64,000 nucleotides of DNA from Betaproteobacteria bacterium (GTDB lineage Bacteria > Pseudomonadota > Gammaproteobacteria > Burkholderiales > Burkholderiaceae_C), in the NCBI GenBank assembly GCA_025356445.1, contig JANXSZ010000023.1:24149-88148 (forward strand). Reading direction: 5' to 3'. Positions within the stretch are counted from its first letter, which is position 1. Every line of letters starts with the position of its first letter. The notes beneath the pieces were generated by a model that was not told the origin of the DNA, did not search any database, and saw nothing but the letters and a program-made list of their open reading frames with translations. Shown one piece after another: positions 8,104 through 16,974 of the stretch. Both the position numbers and the translations under genes were made by a program.

Positions 8104-9732
8104 ATGCAAACCGTCTCTCTCGTCACCCTTAAGACCTCACGTTTGGTGTTGGCCCTGGTGGCCTCCGGTGTCATTGGCGGGGCTGGTGCCTCGTTCGTGC
8201 AAACGCACATGGCCCATGCAGCGACCCGTACCGAAGTGGCTACCAGTGCCAGCCCGGTGCTCAATGCTGGCCCTGCCAATGCACCCCTTGCAGCGCCCAT
8301 GACTTCCCTCATTACCGCCCCTGATTTCTCTCAAATCACCGCTCGCTACGGTGCAGCGGTGGTCAACATCAGCGTCACTGGTTCTGCCAAACGGGGCGCC
8401 AATGCTGCGAATGAGGACGATGAGGAAACCGCCGAAGCCGCCCCGGGCCAGCGTGCCGACCCCCGTGGCGATCCTTTCGGCAATGACCCGTTCTTTGAAT
8501 TTTTCCGCCGCTTCCAGCAAGGCCAAAATGGCCAAAACGGCCAAGCCATGCCCGGACAACGGGGTCAGCGGAGTCCCCAGGCGGGCAACGTACCCACCCA
8601 CGGCCAAGGCTCCGGCTTCATCGTCAGCGCCGACGGCATCATCCTGACCAACGCCCATGTGGTGCGTGATGCCAAAGAGGTGATCGTCAAGCTCACCGAC
8701 CGTCGCGAATTCCGCGCCAAGGTGCTTGGCTCCGACCCTAAAACTGACGTGGCGGTGCTCAAAATCGCCGCCACCGACTTGCCTACCGTGGTCATTGGCA
8801 ATGACCGTGACCTGCGCGTCGGTGAATGGGTGCTGGCGATTGGCTCGCCTTATGGTTTTGAAAACAGCGTGACGGCCGGCGTTGTCAGCGCCAAGGGCCG
8901 CTCGCTGCCGAATGACAACTTTGTGCCTTTCATCCAGACCGATGTGGCGGTGAACCCCGGTAACTCGGGCGGCCCGCTGTTCAATGCACGGGGTGAAGTG
9001 ATTGGCATCAATTCGCAAATCTACAGCCGCAGCGGGGGCTACCAGGGTTTGTCTTTCGCGATTCCGATGAACGTAGCGATCCGCATCAAGGACCAAATCG
9101 TTGCCACTGGCAGCGCGCAGCATGCCAAGTTGGGCGTGCAAATCCAGAGCGTAGACCAGACATTGGCCGATTCCTTCAAGCTCGACAAACCCCAGGGCGC
9201 GCTGATTGCCAGCGTGCAAAAGGGCAGCCCGGGTGAGCAGGCTGGCCTGCTGCCGGGCGACATCGTGGCGCAAGTGAACGGTCAGCCGGTGATTGCCGCC
9301 AACGATTTGTCCAACCTGATCGGGATGCAGGCACCGGGCCAAAAGGTGACGTTGCAAGTCTGGCGCGAAGGCCGTATGCAGACCCTGCAAGCCACGTTAG
9401 GCAACGCCAATGAGAAGGTCGCCAAAGCCGATGCTGGCGCAGCGGAGTCGGGCAAAGGCAAGCTGGGCCTCGCTTTGCGGCCCTTGGAGCCGCAAGAGCG
9501 TCGCCAAGTGGGTGGCGCCGTGGCCGCAGGGGGAGGGCTGGTGATTGAAGACGCCACCGGCCCCGCCGCGAATGCAGGGGTGCAGGCCGGGGATGTGCTG
9601 ATTTCGATCAACGGCACGGCAGTCAAAAACGTGGAGCAGGTGCGCGCCCTGGTGGCAGGGTCAGCCAAATCGGTGGCCCTGCTGATTCAGCGCGGGGAGG
9701 ACAAGATTTTTATCCCTGTGCGCTTGGGGTAA
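8104..9732 (+). CDS. periplasmic trypsin-like serine protease, DegP/MucD type
   Basis: A 542-residue HtrA-family protease/chaperone for misfolded envelope proteins. A hydrophobic export signal occupies about residues 10-40. The catalytic triad is His185 (TNAHVV), Asp215 (KTDVAVLKI) and Ser288 (NPGNSGGPLF). Two PDZ domains follow, at about 325-425 and 450-542. Residues 95-165 are an acidic and Gln/Gly/Asn-rich insertion, including QGQNGQNGQ, longer than is usual in DegP. The ribosome-binding site CAGGAG is well placed. The gene completes a regulator-kinase-protease module and carries its own regulator half-sites upstream. Confidence 0.93.
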   Translation: MQTVSLVTLKTSRLVLALVASGVIGGAGASFVQTHMAHAATRTEVATSASPVLNAGPANAPLAAPMTSLITAPDFSQITARYGAAVVNISVTGSAKRGANAANEDDEETAEAAPGQRADPRGDPFGNDPFFEFFRRFQQGQNGQNGQAMPGQRGQRSPQAGNVPTHGQGSGFIVSADGIILTNAHVVRDAKEVIVKLTDRREFRAKVLGSDPKTDVAVLKIAATDLPTVVIGNDRDLRVGEWVLAIGSPYGFENSVTAGVVSAKGRSLPNDNFVPFIQTDVAVNPGNSGGPLFNARGEVIGINSQIYSRSGGYQGLSFAIPMNVAIRIKDQIVATGSAQHAKLGVQIQSVDQTLADSFKLDKPQGALIASVQKGSPGEQAGLLPGDIVAQVNGQPVIAANDLSNLIGMQAPGQKVTLQVWREGRMQTLQATLGNANEKVAKADAGAAESGKGKLGLALRPLEPQERRQVGGAVAAGGGLVIEDATGPAANAGVQAGDVLISINGTAVKNVEQVRALVAGSAKSVALLIQRGEDKIFIPVRLG

Positions 9733-9878
9733 CGGTGCAGGTGCGCGTTCTGTTGATGCAGGCTGCGCATGTCACCAGGGCGACTTGTGGCCCGCCCCTT
9801 TGAGGGTGTTCACTCTGTAGGCGTATTGCACTTGCCTCCACCATGGAGCCTCTTATTTTTTAAGGTGACAGGTACGCC

Positions 9879-11195
9879 ATGGCTACAAAATTTACCCTTC
9901 AATCGAATGCCGCCGCTGCCAAATTGGCCGTGGCGGCGTTGTGCTGCGCTGGTCTTCAGGCTGTAGCGCAAACGCCCGCATTGCCCGCCCCCGAGACGGT
10001 GGCTCTCGACAAGCTGGGCTACATGAGCACTTTTCCCCCCACGCCAGCACAGCGGGTTGACCTGAGCAATTCGTACAAATATCCGCAGCTGCGCTGGACG
10101 ATGCAGCACCTGCGTGAGCTGGTGCCTACCTACAATATCCGCCATGGCAACGCTCCTGTGTCGGTATTGCCGACGGCGCTCAAGCCACTGGGTGCCGTGG
10201 TATTTGAGGATGACAAGGGTAAAAATATCACCGTGGACGATTGGCTCAAGGCGACATACACCGACGCCATCGTGGTGCTGCACAAAGGCCGCGTGGTGTT
10301 CGAGCGCTATGACAACCAAATGCAACCCAGCTCGCCGCACCTGCTGTTTTCTGTCACCAAATCGTTCACGGGTTTGATGGCGGCCCAGCTGGCCCACGAC
10401 GGCAAGCTTGACCCTGAGGCGCTGGTCACCCAATACATCCCCGAGTTAGCTGACAGCGCCTGGGGTGACATGAAGGTGCGCGAGGTGATGGACATGACTG
10501 GGGCCGTGCGCTTTCGTGAGGTTTACACCGACCCTACCACCGAGATTTTTGGTTACAGCTGGGCCAGCGGTCTGCTGCCCCGTCCCCCGGGCTACCAGGG
10601 CAGCACCAACGTGTACGATTTTCTGAAAACGCTGAAAAAAGAAGGCGAGCACGGTGCGGGCTTTGTCTACCGCACGGTGCATTCCGAGGTGCTGGGCTGG
10701 CTGGTGTCGCGCGCCACAGGCAAGCATTGGGCCGAACTGATGAGCCAGGACATCTGGCAAAAACTGGGCATGGAAGAAGACGCTTACGTCATGGTCGATT
10801 CAACCGGCACCCCGTTGCAAGGTGCAGGGCTGAACGCCACGGCACGGGATTTGGCCCGGTTTGGCGAGATGCTGCGCCTGGATGGCCGCTTCAATGGCCG
10901 GAGAGTTTTTGACAAAGCCGTGCTGGACGATTTGCGCAAAGGCGGCGACCGCGAGAAGTTCAAATCCCCCTTGACCGCCTTCCGCCCCGGCTACAGCTAC
11001 CGTAACCAGTGGTGGGTGCTGCACAACGCGGACGGTGCGTTTGAAGCGTCAGGCATCCATGGCCAGATGGTGCATATCAACCCTGCGGCAGAGATGGTGG
11101 TCATCAAGCTCTCGTCTCACCCTGTGGCCGGTGCCGGGTTCACCCACCCGCTGACCCTGCGGGCTTGGGACGCGTTGGCCAAGGCGGTGCGCTAG
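9879..11195 (+). CDS. secreted serine hydrolase, class C beta-lactamase / NylB-like fold
   Basis: A 438-residue protein with a cleavable signal (about residues 1-30, ending AVA). It carries the SxxK nucleophile motif SVTK (Ser158, Lys161) of the penicillin-binding/class C beta-lactamase clan. The segments YRTVHSEVLGWL and GLNATARDLARFGEML and the C-terminal SGIHGQM box resemble 6-aminohexanoate-dimer hydrolases and related esterases more than true lactamases. The substrate is unknown. It follows the protease by 146 bp with an AAGGTG-type ribosome site and converges with gluQ. Clan membership is secure; the activity is not. Confidence 0.8.
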   Translation: MATKFTLQSNAAAAKLAVAALCCAGLQAVAQTPALPAPETVALDKLGYMSTFPPTPAQRVDLSNSYKYPQLRWTMQHLRELVPTYNIRHGNAPVSVLPTALKPLGAVVFEDDKGKNITVDDWLKATYTDAIVVLHKGRVVFERYDNQMQPSSPHLLFSVTKSFTGLMAAQLAHDGKLDPEALVTQYIPELADSAWGDMKVREVMDMTGAVRFREVYTDPTTEIFGYSWASGLLPRPPGYQGSTNVYDFLKTLKKEGEHGAGFVYRTVHSEVLGWLVSRATGKHWAELMSQDIWQKLGMEEDAYVMVDSTGTPLQGAGLNATARDLARFGEMLRLDGRFNGRRVFDKAVLDDLRKGGDREKFKSPLTAFRPGYSYRNQWWVLHNADGAFEASGIHGQMVHINPAAEMVVIKLSSHPVAGAGFTHPLTLRAWDALAKAVR

Positions 11196-11218
11196 GGAGC
11201 GTGTTGGTGGTGTGCTGG

Positions 11219-12199
11219 TCAGGGTGAGGTGTGGCTGCCATGGGCATCGCCATAGCGTTCGCGCCATGCGGCAACGCCCCAGGCCAGCTGGTCGCTGACG
11301 GTATGGTTGGCTTCTGGCTCTTGCCCCAGGCCCAGGGTGTGCAGCGCAGCTGACAGTGCTCGCTCAGGGGTGTGCACCTCTACCGCAGCAGCCCCGTTTT
11401 GCTTGGACAGTTTTTCGCCATTCGTCCCCAGCACCAGCGGTGTGTGGAGGTACAGCGGGGTGGGTAAGCCCAGTGCGCGTTGCAGCAGGATTTGGCGGGC
11501 GGTGTTGTCGGCCAAATCTTCGCCACGCACGATGTGGGTGATGTGCTGGTCAGCATCGTCCACCACCACGGCGAGTTGGTAAGCCCACAGGCCATCAGCT
11601 CTTTGGAGCACGAAGTCGCCTGCATCGCTCGCTACGTCTTGGCTTTGAGGCCCGAGGCGGCGGTCATGCCAGTGCAGTATTGCTACAGTTTCAAGAGCTT
11701 CTAAAGCGCATCCAGATTGCACTGGAGGCCTATTTTCTTCAAAATTAACCACTTTAAAACGCCAAGCCCGTGCGGGGCGACCTTGCAGGCCGTGGCGGCA
11801 GGTGCCGGGGTAAATCAGCTCAGCGTGGCGCTGGTGTGCAATGCCCTGCGCCGCCAACGCGTTGGCAATGTCTTTGCGCGAGCAGGCGCAGCCATAGGTC
11901 TGGTGGGTGGCAATGAGATGGTCCAGCGCAGCCTGGTAATGCTGGCCGCGTTGTGACTGGCCGACCGGGGTTTCATCGGGCACCAAGCCGCATGCCGCCA
12001 GCTGATGAAGGACAGTTTGCGCCGCACCGGGGATGCAGCGTGGCGTGTCCACATCTTCGATGCGCACCAGCCAGCGCCCGCCGTGCGCACGGGCATCCAA
12101 CCAGCTGGCCAAGGCTGCCACCAGTGAGCCCGCATGCAGCGGGCCGGTGGGGGAGGGCGCAAAGCGGCCTGTGTAAGCTGTATAAGCCGTGCGAGCGAT
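11219..12199 (-). CDS. gluQ: glutamyl-Q tRNA(Asp) synthetase, unusual start
   Basis: GluQ attaches glutamate to the queuosine base at position 34 of tRNA(Asp). The frame contains the class I motifs [16 protein letters not shown] (HIGH-like) and KLSKQN (KMSKS-like), the RIEDVDTPR segment and zinc-ligand cysteines around CACSRKD. There is no ATG, GTG or TTG between the preceding in-frame stop and the HIGH motif. The first usable-looking codon is ATC at 12199-12197, nine bases after GGTGG, so the start given is tentative. The first GTG (12121) would delete the active site. It lies just behind the FAD oxidoreductase gene. A dispersed repeat copy is embedded in frame around 11681-11744. Confidence 0.85.
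   Translation of the reverse strand: MARTAYTAYTGRFAPSPTGPLHAGSLVAALASWLDARAHGGRWLVRIEDVDTPRCIPGAAQTVLHQLAACGLVPDETPVGQSQRGQHYQAALDHLIATHQTYGCACSRKDIANALAAQGIAHQRHAELIYPGTCRHGLQGRPARAWRFKVVNFEENRPPVQSGCALEALETVAILHWHDRRLGPQSQDVASDAGDFVLQRADGLWAYQLAVVVDDADQHITHIVRGEDLADNTARQILLQRALGLPTPLYLHTPLVLGTNGEKLSKQNGAAAVEVHTPERALSAALHTLGLGQEPEANHTVSDQLAWGVAAWRERYGDAHGSHTSP
11681..11744. repeat. dispersed degenerate repeat, copy inside gluQ
   Basis: The stretch TGCTACAG...AAGAGCTT...GCACTGGAGGCC...CTTCAAAA resembles other copies in this window at 45794-45848 and 56591-56621. Aligned without gaps, the first 24 bases match the 56591 copy at 15 positions. It encodes the segment between FKVV and ILHWHD of GluQ in frame. 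From memory, related elements of about 60 bp are common in Comamonadaceae genomes. Confidence 0.5.
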
Positions 12200-12200
12200 G

Positions 12201-13271
12201 TTATTTCACCACCGCCAGCGCCAGTTCCAGCCCCGACACAAAGGCGTCTTCCACCCGGTGCCCGATGCACCAGTCGCCCGCAATACCGATGCCTGAGCGG
12301 GCGTCCCACAAATGGGTTTTGCCCAGGGGTTTGAAGGTTTTGGCGTAGCGCCAGCGGTGGACGGTGGCAAAGCTGGGTTCGGCGCGAATCCCGGTGACTT
12401 CGCCAAAGGCTTTGAGCAGCTTGGCCTGTATGCGGGGGGCGTCGTCTTCCAGGTGTTCTTGTGACCAGGCGGGGCTGGCCTGTACTGTCCAGCGTTCGAT
12501 CGACGAGCGGCCGGGTTTGGACGATTCGCGGGCCACCCAGGCGATGCGGTGGTGGGTGCTGAGTGCGGCGTTCCATTGCGGCCCCAGGTGGGCCATATTG
12601 GGTTGGGTGGCGTTGGGGAAGGCCAGCATCAGCGTCCAGCATGGAGCGACTTCAACGGTTTCAATCTGCTTGGACAACGCCGCCGCCAGCTTGGAGGTCT
12701 TCAGCAGGCTGTGCACTTGCACGCTGGGGATGGCGAGAATCACCGCGTCAAAACCCGAGTACACATGGCTGCTGTCAGCCGCACCGGTGGTGCGCAGCTG
12801 CCAGCGTTTGGTGTTCAGTGGATCGCGTTCGATTTTGGCGACCGTGGTTTCCAGCACCACCGCTTCGGCATGCCCGGGCTGCTGGGCCAAAGGGGCGGCC
12901 CAGGCTTTGACCAGACCATTCATACCGGGTGTGGCGACCCAGTGTTGCTGGGGCGTGGGCAGCGCGGCTTCGGCCACTCGGCCTAACGCGTCCAGCACGC
13001 GGATGGCGTTGGCGCTCCAGGGCTTGCAGATCTTGGGGGTGGTCTTCAGCGCTGTGGCAAAGCGGTCATCGCGCACCGTGAAGTACTGGGTGCCATGGTC
13101 AAACGAGCCGAATGACGTGCTGCGGGTGGACATGCGCCCGCCTACGCCACGGCTTTTCTCAAAGACGGTCACTTGGTGCCCCGCTTGAACCAGTGTGCGG
13201 GCACAGGTGATGCCGGCCATACCGGCACCGATGATGGCAATGTGTTGGCCAATGTGCGGGCTTTTGGGCAT
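12201..13271 (-). CDS. FAD-dependent amine-oxidase/renalase-like oxidoreductase
   Basis: A 356-residue flavoprotein. The N-terminal dinucleotide-binding motif [15 protein letters not shown] (about 13-27) is followed by [15 protein letters not shown], the classical FAD-contact region of the renalase and amine-oxidase family. The C-terminal [19 protein letters not shown] is the second FAD-binding segment. The substrate is unknown. The stop codon lies two bases from the tentative gluQ start, so the two genes are probably cotranscribed. Such proteins are widely annotated as NAD(P)-binding or FAD-dependent oxidoreductases with no defined role. Confidence 0.85.
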   Translation of the reverse strand: MPKSPHIGQHIAIIGAGMAGITCARTLVQAGHQVTVFEKSRGVGGRMSTRSTSFGSFDHGTQYFTVRDDRFATALKTTPKICKPWSANAIRVLDALGRVAEAALPTPQQHWVATPGMNGLVKAWAAPLAQQPGHAEAVVLETTVAKIERDPLNTKRWQLRTTGAADSSHVYSGFDAVILAIPSVQVHSLLKTSKLAAALSKQIETVEVAPCWTLMLAFPNATQPNMAHLGPQWNAALSTHHRIAWVARESSKPGRSSIERWTVQASPAWSQEHLEDDAPRIQAKLLKAFGEVTGIRAEPSFATVHRWRYAKTFKPLGKTHLWDARSGIGIAGDWCIGHRVEDAFVSGLELALAVVK

Positions 13272-13405
13272 GAGGATGTTCCTTGTGGTGTGTTGTAAAT
13301 ACAGCGAATCAGTGACGGCTTCGTGACTGTCGCCTTAAGTGGCACTGTACACGGCAAGTCAGGGGGGCGATCTCAACACAAACCCCGCCTATGCAGCTCA
13401 GGCCG

Positions 13406-14339
13406 TTATGCCTGCAAAGGACTGAGCCAAGTCACCAGCTGATCGTCCTCAATCCAATACGCGCCACGCTGGGATTTCCACAAAAAGCTTTTCTCACGCA
13501 GGCTGTCCAACGCATTTTGAACAGAAGACGCATCGACCTGGACGTTACCGTCCCCCAAGCCCTCGGTATCAATCCGTACTTTGAGCCGCGCCATCATCGC
13601 CAGTGAAAAAATGCCAATACGTTCGTCTTTTGACGGCAGCTGCGAGGTCTGGGCAAGCTCTCGCAGCAGCGCGGCTTGCAAGGGCGGCAGATTGGCGAAG
13701 GTGTTCAAAAAATCTGCCTTGGCGGCTGTAAGGCCTGCGCGCACGGCTTGTGCGAAGGCCTCGTCTAACGATGCCATCTCCGCCGGAGGGCTGAGGCGGA
13801 GTTTGCGAATGGCGGGTAACACCATCTCAGGGCGCGAACCTGTTTCTGTGAAGACCTCAAATGTCTTGATGGGGTTCAGTTGGAGCTTTGATCTGTCGCA
13901 CACCCACTGTATGTAGTCGGGCCCCAGCTTGGGGAAGTCCACCATCGTCGCCCCAAAAAACGGCTGTTCACGGCCATTGACCAGCAAGGCCAGCTTGTCC
14001 CGGTTAGAGCCTGTGGCCATCACTTGCAAGCCTTTTCCCGCCAGGTTGAGGGCGTCGCGCGCGGCTTTCAGTGCGAAGAGTGCGTTGATACCCTCGGTGC
14101 TGGTGAGGGCGTGTTGTGCTTCGTCAATGACCAGCACGATCATCTTGTCATGGGCTTTGGAGAGCGCACCGAGCGCATCGGCCAGCGCGCACAAACGTGG
14201 ACTTGCCCGTGCGTCGGGGGGCCGCCAAAAACAAACCTCCGCTGCGCCCAAGGCTGGTGTCCAGTGCTTCATCGGCATAGGACTGCGCCAGCGCTGTACG
14301 GTGGAAGAACTCGGGGTTCAGACGGTCTGTTGCAGCCAT
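13406..14339 (-). pseudogene. AAA-type ATPase gene with internal deletion and frameshift
   Basis: The N-terminal part (MAATDRLNPEFFHRTALAQ, then the Walker A sequence APRRTGKSTF) is in one frame. The rest, starting at ALADALGALSKAHDK with the Walker B sequence VLVIDEAQHALT and the sensor-like segment ATGSNRDKLA, is in another frame. The join is near 14195-14205. ATPases of this kind normally have some tens of residues between Walker A and that helix, and these are missing, so a deletion plus frameshift is the simplest reading. The remaining 270 or so residues are well conserved in style, which suggests recent inactivation. Three 10-bp direct repeats lie upstream. Confidence 0.75.
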
Positions 14340-14360
14340 GGTTGCCACCTTTACAGTTGA

Positions 14361-14396
14361 TTATTTTAAATTATCTTAAATTATCTTAAATTATCT
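14361..14396. repeat. 10-bp direct repeats upstream of the broken ATPase gene
   Basis: TTATTTTAAA, TTATCTTAAA, TTATCTTAAA and a partial TTATC run head to tail with a 10-bp period. They are A+T-rich in a GC-rich setting and lie directly upstream of the minus-strand ATPase start. One helical turn per unit is typical of operator arrays, so regulation of the now-broken gene is possible. Confidence 0.7.
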
Positions 14397-14416
14397 GGGT
14401 TTGTTTGGCACGATTT

Positions 14417-15367
14417 TTATCCCTCCCGCTGCCCCAACAATGCTGCCCGTGTTTTTACACTGCCCAACTGCTGCAACCACCATTGCAAGGCCTTGCCTTG
14501 TGTGGTGCTGGGGTGGTCTAGCCAGGCGTAGCTGGCGCTGCCTTCTATGGCGCTGCGGTTGACGCGTTTGGCGACCAGACGCCCGGCGTCGATGTACGGT
14601 TGCGCCAGGTAATCGGGCACGGAGCCACCACCCAGACCACGCAGTTGGGCTTCGAGTTTGGCGGACATGGTGGCCACGGTGAACACGTCTTGTCCACCCA
14701 ACAAGCCAATCGTTACGCCATTGCCGCGTTGCACGGAGTCGGCCACGGCTACGCCACGGTGCTGGCGGATCAGCGTGTCGTCCAGTGGCTCAGGCGCATT
14801 CGCCAACGGGTGGTGAGGGGCGACGACGTAGATGAACTTGATGCGGCCCAGCGGCTGGCTGCGTATGCCCACCATCGGGCCGGGTTCCAGCACCACGCCA
14901 ATGGCCAAATCGGCCTGGCCGGAGGTCAGCGCCTCTAAGGTGCCCGAGAGCGTTTCTTCGCGTAGCTTGATGCGTGTGGGCGGGTTGAGCGCAAAGAAGG
15001 CTTCACACAGCTCCATCATGGGGGTGCGCGAGATGGCGCCGTCTACTGCGATCGTCAACTGGGGTTCCCAGCCCGTGGCGACGCGCTTGACGCGGTTGGC
15101 CACGGCATCTATATCGCCCAACAGCCGTGCGCCTTCGCGCAGCAGTTCGGCTCCGGCCACGGTCAGACGGGCTTGGCGTGAACTGCGGTCAAACAGCAGC
15201 ACGTCCAACGCGTCTTCCATTTGGCGAATGCGGTAAGTGAGGGCACTGGGCACCTGTCCCAGGCTGCGGGCGGCAGCGGCAAAGCTGCTTGTTTTGGCAA
15301 TGACTTGCAGCATGGCCAGGGCTTCCGGCGTCAAAACATCGCGAGGTGTGGGTGTGGCGCTGCTCAT
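14417..15367 (-). CDS. LysR-family transcriptional regulator
   Basis: A 316-residue LysR protein. The helix-turn-helix occupies about residues 13-72 (LTPEALAMLQVIAKTSSFAA, then LGQVPSALTYRIRQMEDALD), followed by a substrate-binding domain containing DLAIGVV and LGRIKFIYVVAPHHPLA. It is divergent from a pirin gene, then a flavodoxin-like gene and a second pirin-like gene. Pairs of this kind, a LysR regulator facing a pirin, usually represent regulator and target. A 15-bp palindrome in the shared intergenic region is the likely binding site. The effector is unknown. Confidence 0.9.
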   Translation of the reverse strand: MSSATPTPRDVLTPEALAMLQVIAKTSSFAAAARSLGQVPSALTYRIRQMEDALDVLLFDRSSRQARLTVAGAELLREGARLLGDIDAVANRVKRVATGWEPQLTIAVDGAISRTPMMELCEAFFALNPPTRIKLREETLSGTLEALTSGQADLAIGVVLEPGPMVGIRSQPLGRIKFIYVVAPHHPLANAPEPLDDTLIRQHRGVAVADSVQRGNGVTIGLLGGQDVFTVATMSAKLEAQLRGLGGGSVPDYLAQPYIDAGRLVAKRVNRSAIEGSASYAWLDHPSTTQGKALQWWLQQLGSVKTRAALLGQREG

Positions 15368-15388
15368 AAGGGATAAGGGGTTCTATTC

Positions 15389-15403
15389 TTCAAATAATTT
15401 GAA
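15389..15403. promoter_or_regulatory. perfect palindrome, candidate LysR operator
   Basis: TTCAAATAATTTGAA is a perfect 15-bp palindrome with a single central base. It lies 22 bp upstream of the LysR start and 109 bp upstream of the pirin start. Its size fits the T-N11-A type sites of LysR regulators. Binding by the neighbouring regulator is inferred from position. Confidence 0.6.
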
Positions 15404-15511
15404 TGATGCCATCAAATGGTCTGCCCCGCTGTTGGGGCTTTGAAGCCCAAAATTCAAGTCATGCACTGCTAACGCAAGCCAGTGAATAACTTGAAGTAAA
15501 GGAAGACCACC

Positions 15512-16210
15512 ATGTTGACATTACGCAAATCCCAAGACCGTGGCCATGCTGACCACGGCTGGCTCAAAAGCCACCACTCGTTCTCGTTTGCGGGCTACCA
15601 CGATCCTGCCCACATGGGTTGGGGCAACCTGCGGGTGATCAACGAAGACCGCATTGCCCCCGGCACGGGCTTTGGCCAGCATGGGCACCGCGACATGGAA
15701 ATCATCAGCTACGTGCTGTCGGGCAATCTGGCGCACAAGGACACGCTGGGCAACGTCAAGGGCATTCCACCTGGTGACGTGCAGCGCATGAGTGCAGGCA
15801 CAGGTGTGCAGCACAGCGAGTTCAACCACGCCAAAGACGAGACCACACATTTTCTGCAAATCTGGATTGAACCTAACGTGACGGGCATCCCTGCCAGCTA
15901 CGAGCAAAAGTCCTTTGCTGATGCTGAAAAGCGTGGTGCCTTGCGCTTGGTGGCGTCTCCAGACGGTGCCCAGGGTTCGGTCAAGATCCATGCCGATGCC
16001 TTGCTGTATGCCGGTTTGTTTGACGGTGCGGAAGCAGCCACCCTGGCACTCAATCCCGAGCGCAAAAGCTATGTGCACCTGGTGCGTGGCGAGTTGGACG
16101 TGAACGGCCACAAGCTGGTTGCGGGCGACGCTGCCTTACTTGATGGCGAAAGCAGCCTGTCACTCCGTGGTGGGGTGGATGCCGAAGTGCTGGTGTTTGA
16201 GCTGCACTGA
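15512..16210 (+). CDS. pirin-family protein (YhaK/quercetinase-like)
   Basis: A 232-residue bicupin of the pirin family. The metal ligands expected for the family are present as His57 and His59 (GQHGHRDME) and His101 and Glu103 (GVQHSEFNH). The overall length and the segment SHHSFSFAGYHDP match the YhaK/YhhW branch, some members of which have quercetin 2,3-dioxygenase activity. An AAAGGAAGACC ribosome-binding region precedes the ATG. It is the first gene of the set divergent from the LysR regulator and is followed by a flavodoxin-like gene, suggesting an electrophile- or redox-response set. Confidence 0.9.
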   Translation: MLTLRKSQDRGHADHGWLKSHHSFSFAGYHDPAHMGWGNLRVINEDRIAPGTGFGQHGHRDMEIISYVLSGNLAHKDTLGNVKGIPPGDVQRMSAGTGVQHSEFNHAKDETTHFLQIWIEPNVTGIPASYEQKSFADAEKRGALRLVASPDGAQGSVKIHADALLYAGLFDGAEAATLALNPERKSYVHLVRGELDVNGHKLVAGDAALLDGESSLSLRGGVDAEVLVFELH

Positions 16211-16305
16211 GTCCCCCATATGTTTTTTCGAGTTATCTGATTAACTGAATTTTTTTCTCCCGCTCCCGTTAACTTAACCTTTTTAACCCTTCCAAGGAAT
16301 TTGTC

Positions 16306-16860
16306 ATGTCTAAAGTCGCTGTTGTTTTTCATTCTGGTTATGGTCACACCCTGCGCGTTGCTCAAGCGTTGGCTGAAGGTGCTGGCGCACAACTCGTCGC
16401 TATTGATGCCGAAGGCAATTTGCCTGAAGGCGGTTGGGACACGCTGAACGCTGCTGACGCTATCGTCTTTGGCAGCCCCACCTACATGGGCAGTGTCAGC
16501 TGGCAGTTCAAGAAATTTGCCGATGCGTCGTCCAAAGCCTGGTTCACCCACGCCTGGAAGGACAAAGTGTTTGCCGGTTTCACCAACAGCGCCAGCTTGA
16601 ATGGTGACAAGGGTTCCACCTTGAGCTATTTCGTGACGCTGGCTTCGCAGCACGGGGGCTTGTGGGTCAGCTTGGGCTTGATGCCCAGCAACACCAAAGC
16701 CGCGCAGCGCAATGACGTGAACAACCTGGGTGGCTCTATTGGCCTGCTGGCGCAGTCGCCATCGGATTCCAGCCCCGCAGAAATGCTGAGCGGTGATTTT
16801 GAGACCGCTAAACTCTACGGCCAGCGCATTGCAGCGGTCGCGACCAAGTGGCGCGCTTGA
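16306..16860 (+). CDS. flavodoxin/WrbA-like NAD(P)H-quinone reductase
   Basis: A 184-residue flavodoxin-fold protein. The FMN phosphate loop reads FHSGYGHTLRVAQ, the second flavin segment is GSPTYMGSVSWQFKKF, and the third is near SLNGDKGSTLS. This is the arrangement of WrbA and NADPH-dependent FMN reductases, which reduce quinones by two electrons. It follows the first pirin gene by 95 bp with a CCAAGGAA ribosome site and precedes a second pirin-like gene. Together they look like a quinone or electrophile detoxification set. The precise substrate is not readable. Confidence 0.85.
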   Translation: MSKVAVVFHSGYGHTLRVAQALAEGAGAQLVAIDAEGNLPEGGWDTLNAADAIVFGSPTYMGSVSWQFKKFADASSKAWFTHAWKDKVFAGFTNSASLNGDKGSTLSYFVTLASQHGGLWVSLGLMPSNTKAAQRNDVNNLGGSIGLLAQSPSDSSPAEMLSGDFETAKLYGQRIAAVATKWRA

Positions 16861-16896
16861 TGACGTTGCAAGCGTGACATAAGCCTGTAACCCGCT

Positions 16897-16936
16897 CACC
16901 GATACCCCCTCCGGCAGGAGGCCTGCGGTATCGGTG
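16897..16936. repeat. 10-bp inverted repeat with inner hairpin
   Basis: CACCGATACC (16897-16906) and GGTATCGGTG (16927-16936) form a perfect stem. Inside it CCTCC and GGAGG can form a second five-base stem. No T-tract follows, so it is not a standard intrinsic terminator. It could act as an attenuator, mRNA-stability hairpin or operator for the second pirin-like gene. Confidence 0.7.
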
Positions 16937-16974
16937 CGATGATCATTGCAGCTGACTACAACGGGGAGACTGTG

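Noticed and set aside
8137..9390. 417-codon minus-strand open frame
   Set aside because: It lies opposite the DegP-like protease and has no recognisable domain, ribosome site or neighbour logic.
14361..14396. Possible CRISPR repeats
   Set aside because: The units are only 10 bp, directly abutting, without spacers or cas genes; this is a tandem promoter-type repeat.
16897..16936. Intrinsic terminator after the flavodoxin gene
   Set aside because: The stem is strong but no T-tract follows on either strand, so it is listed only as an inverted repeat.
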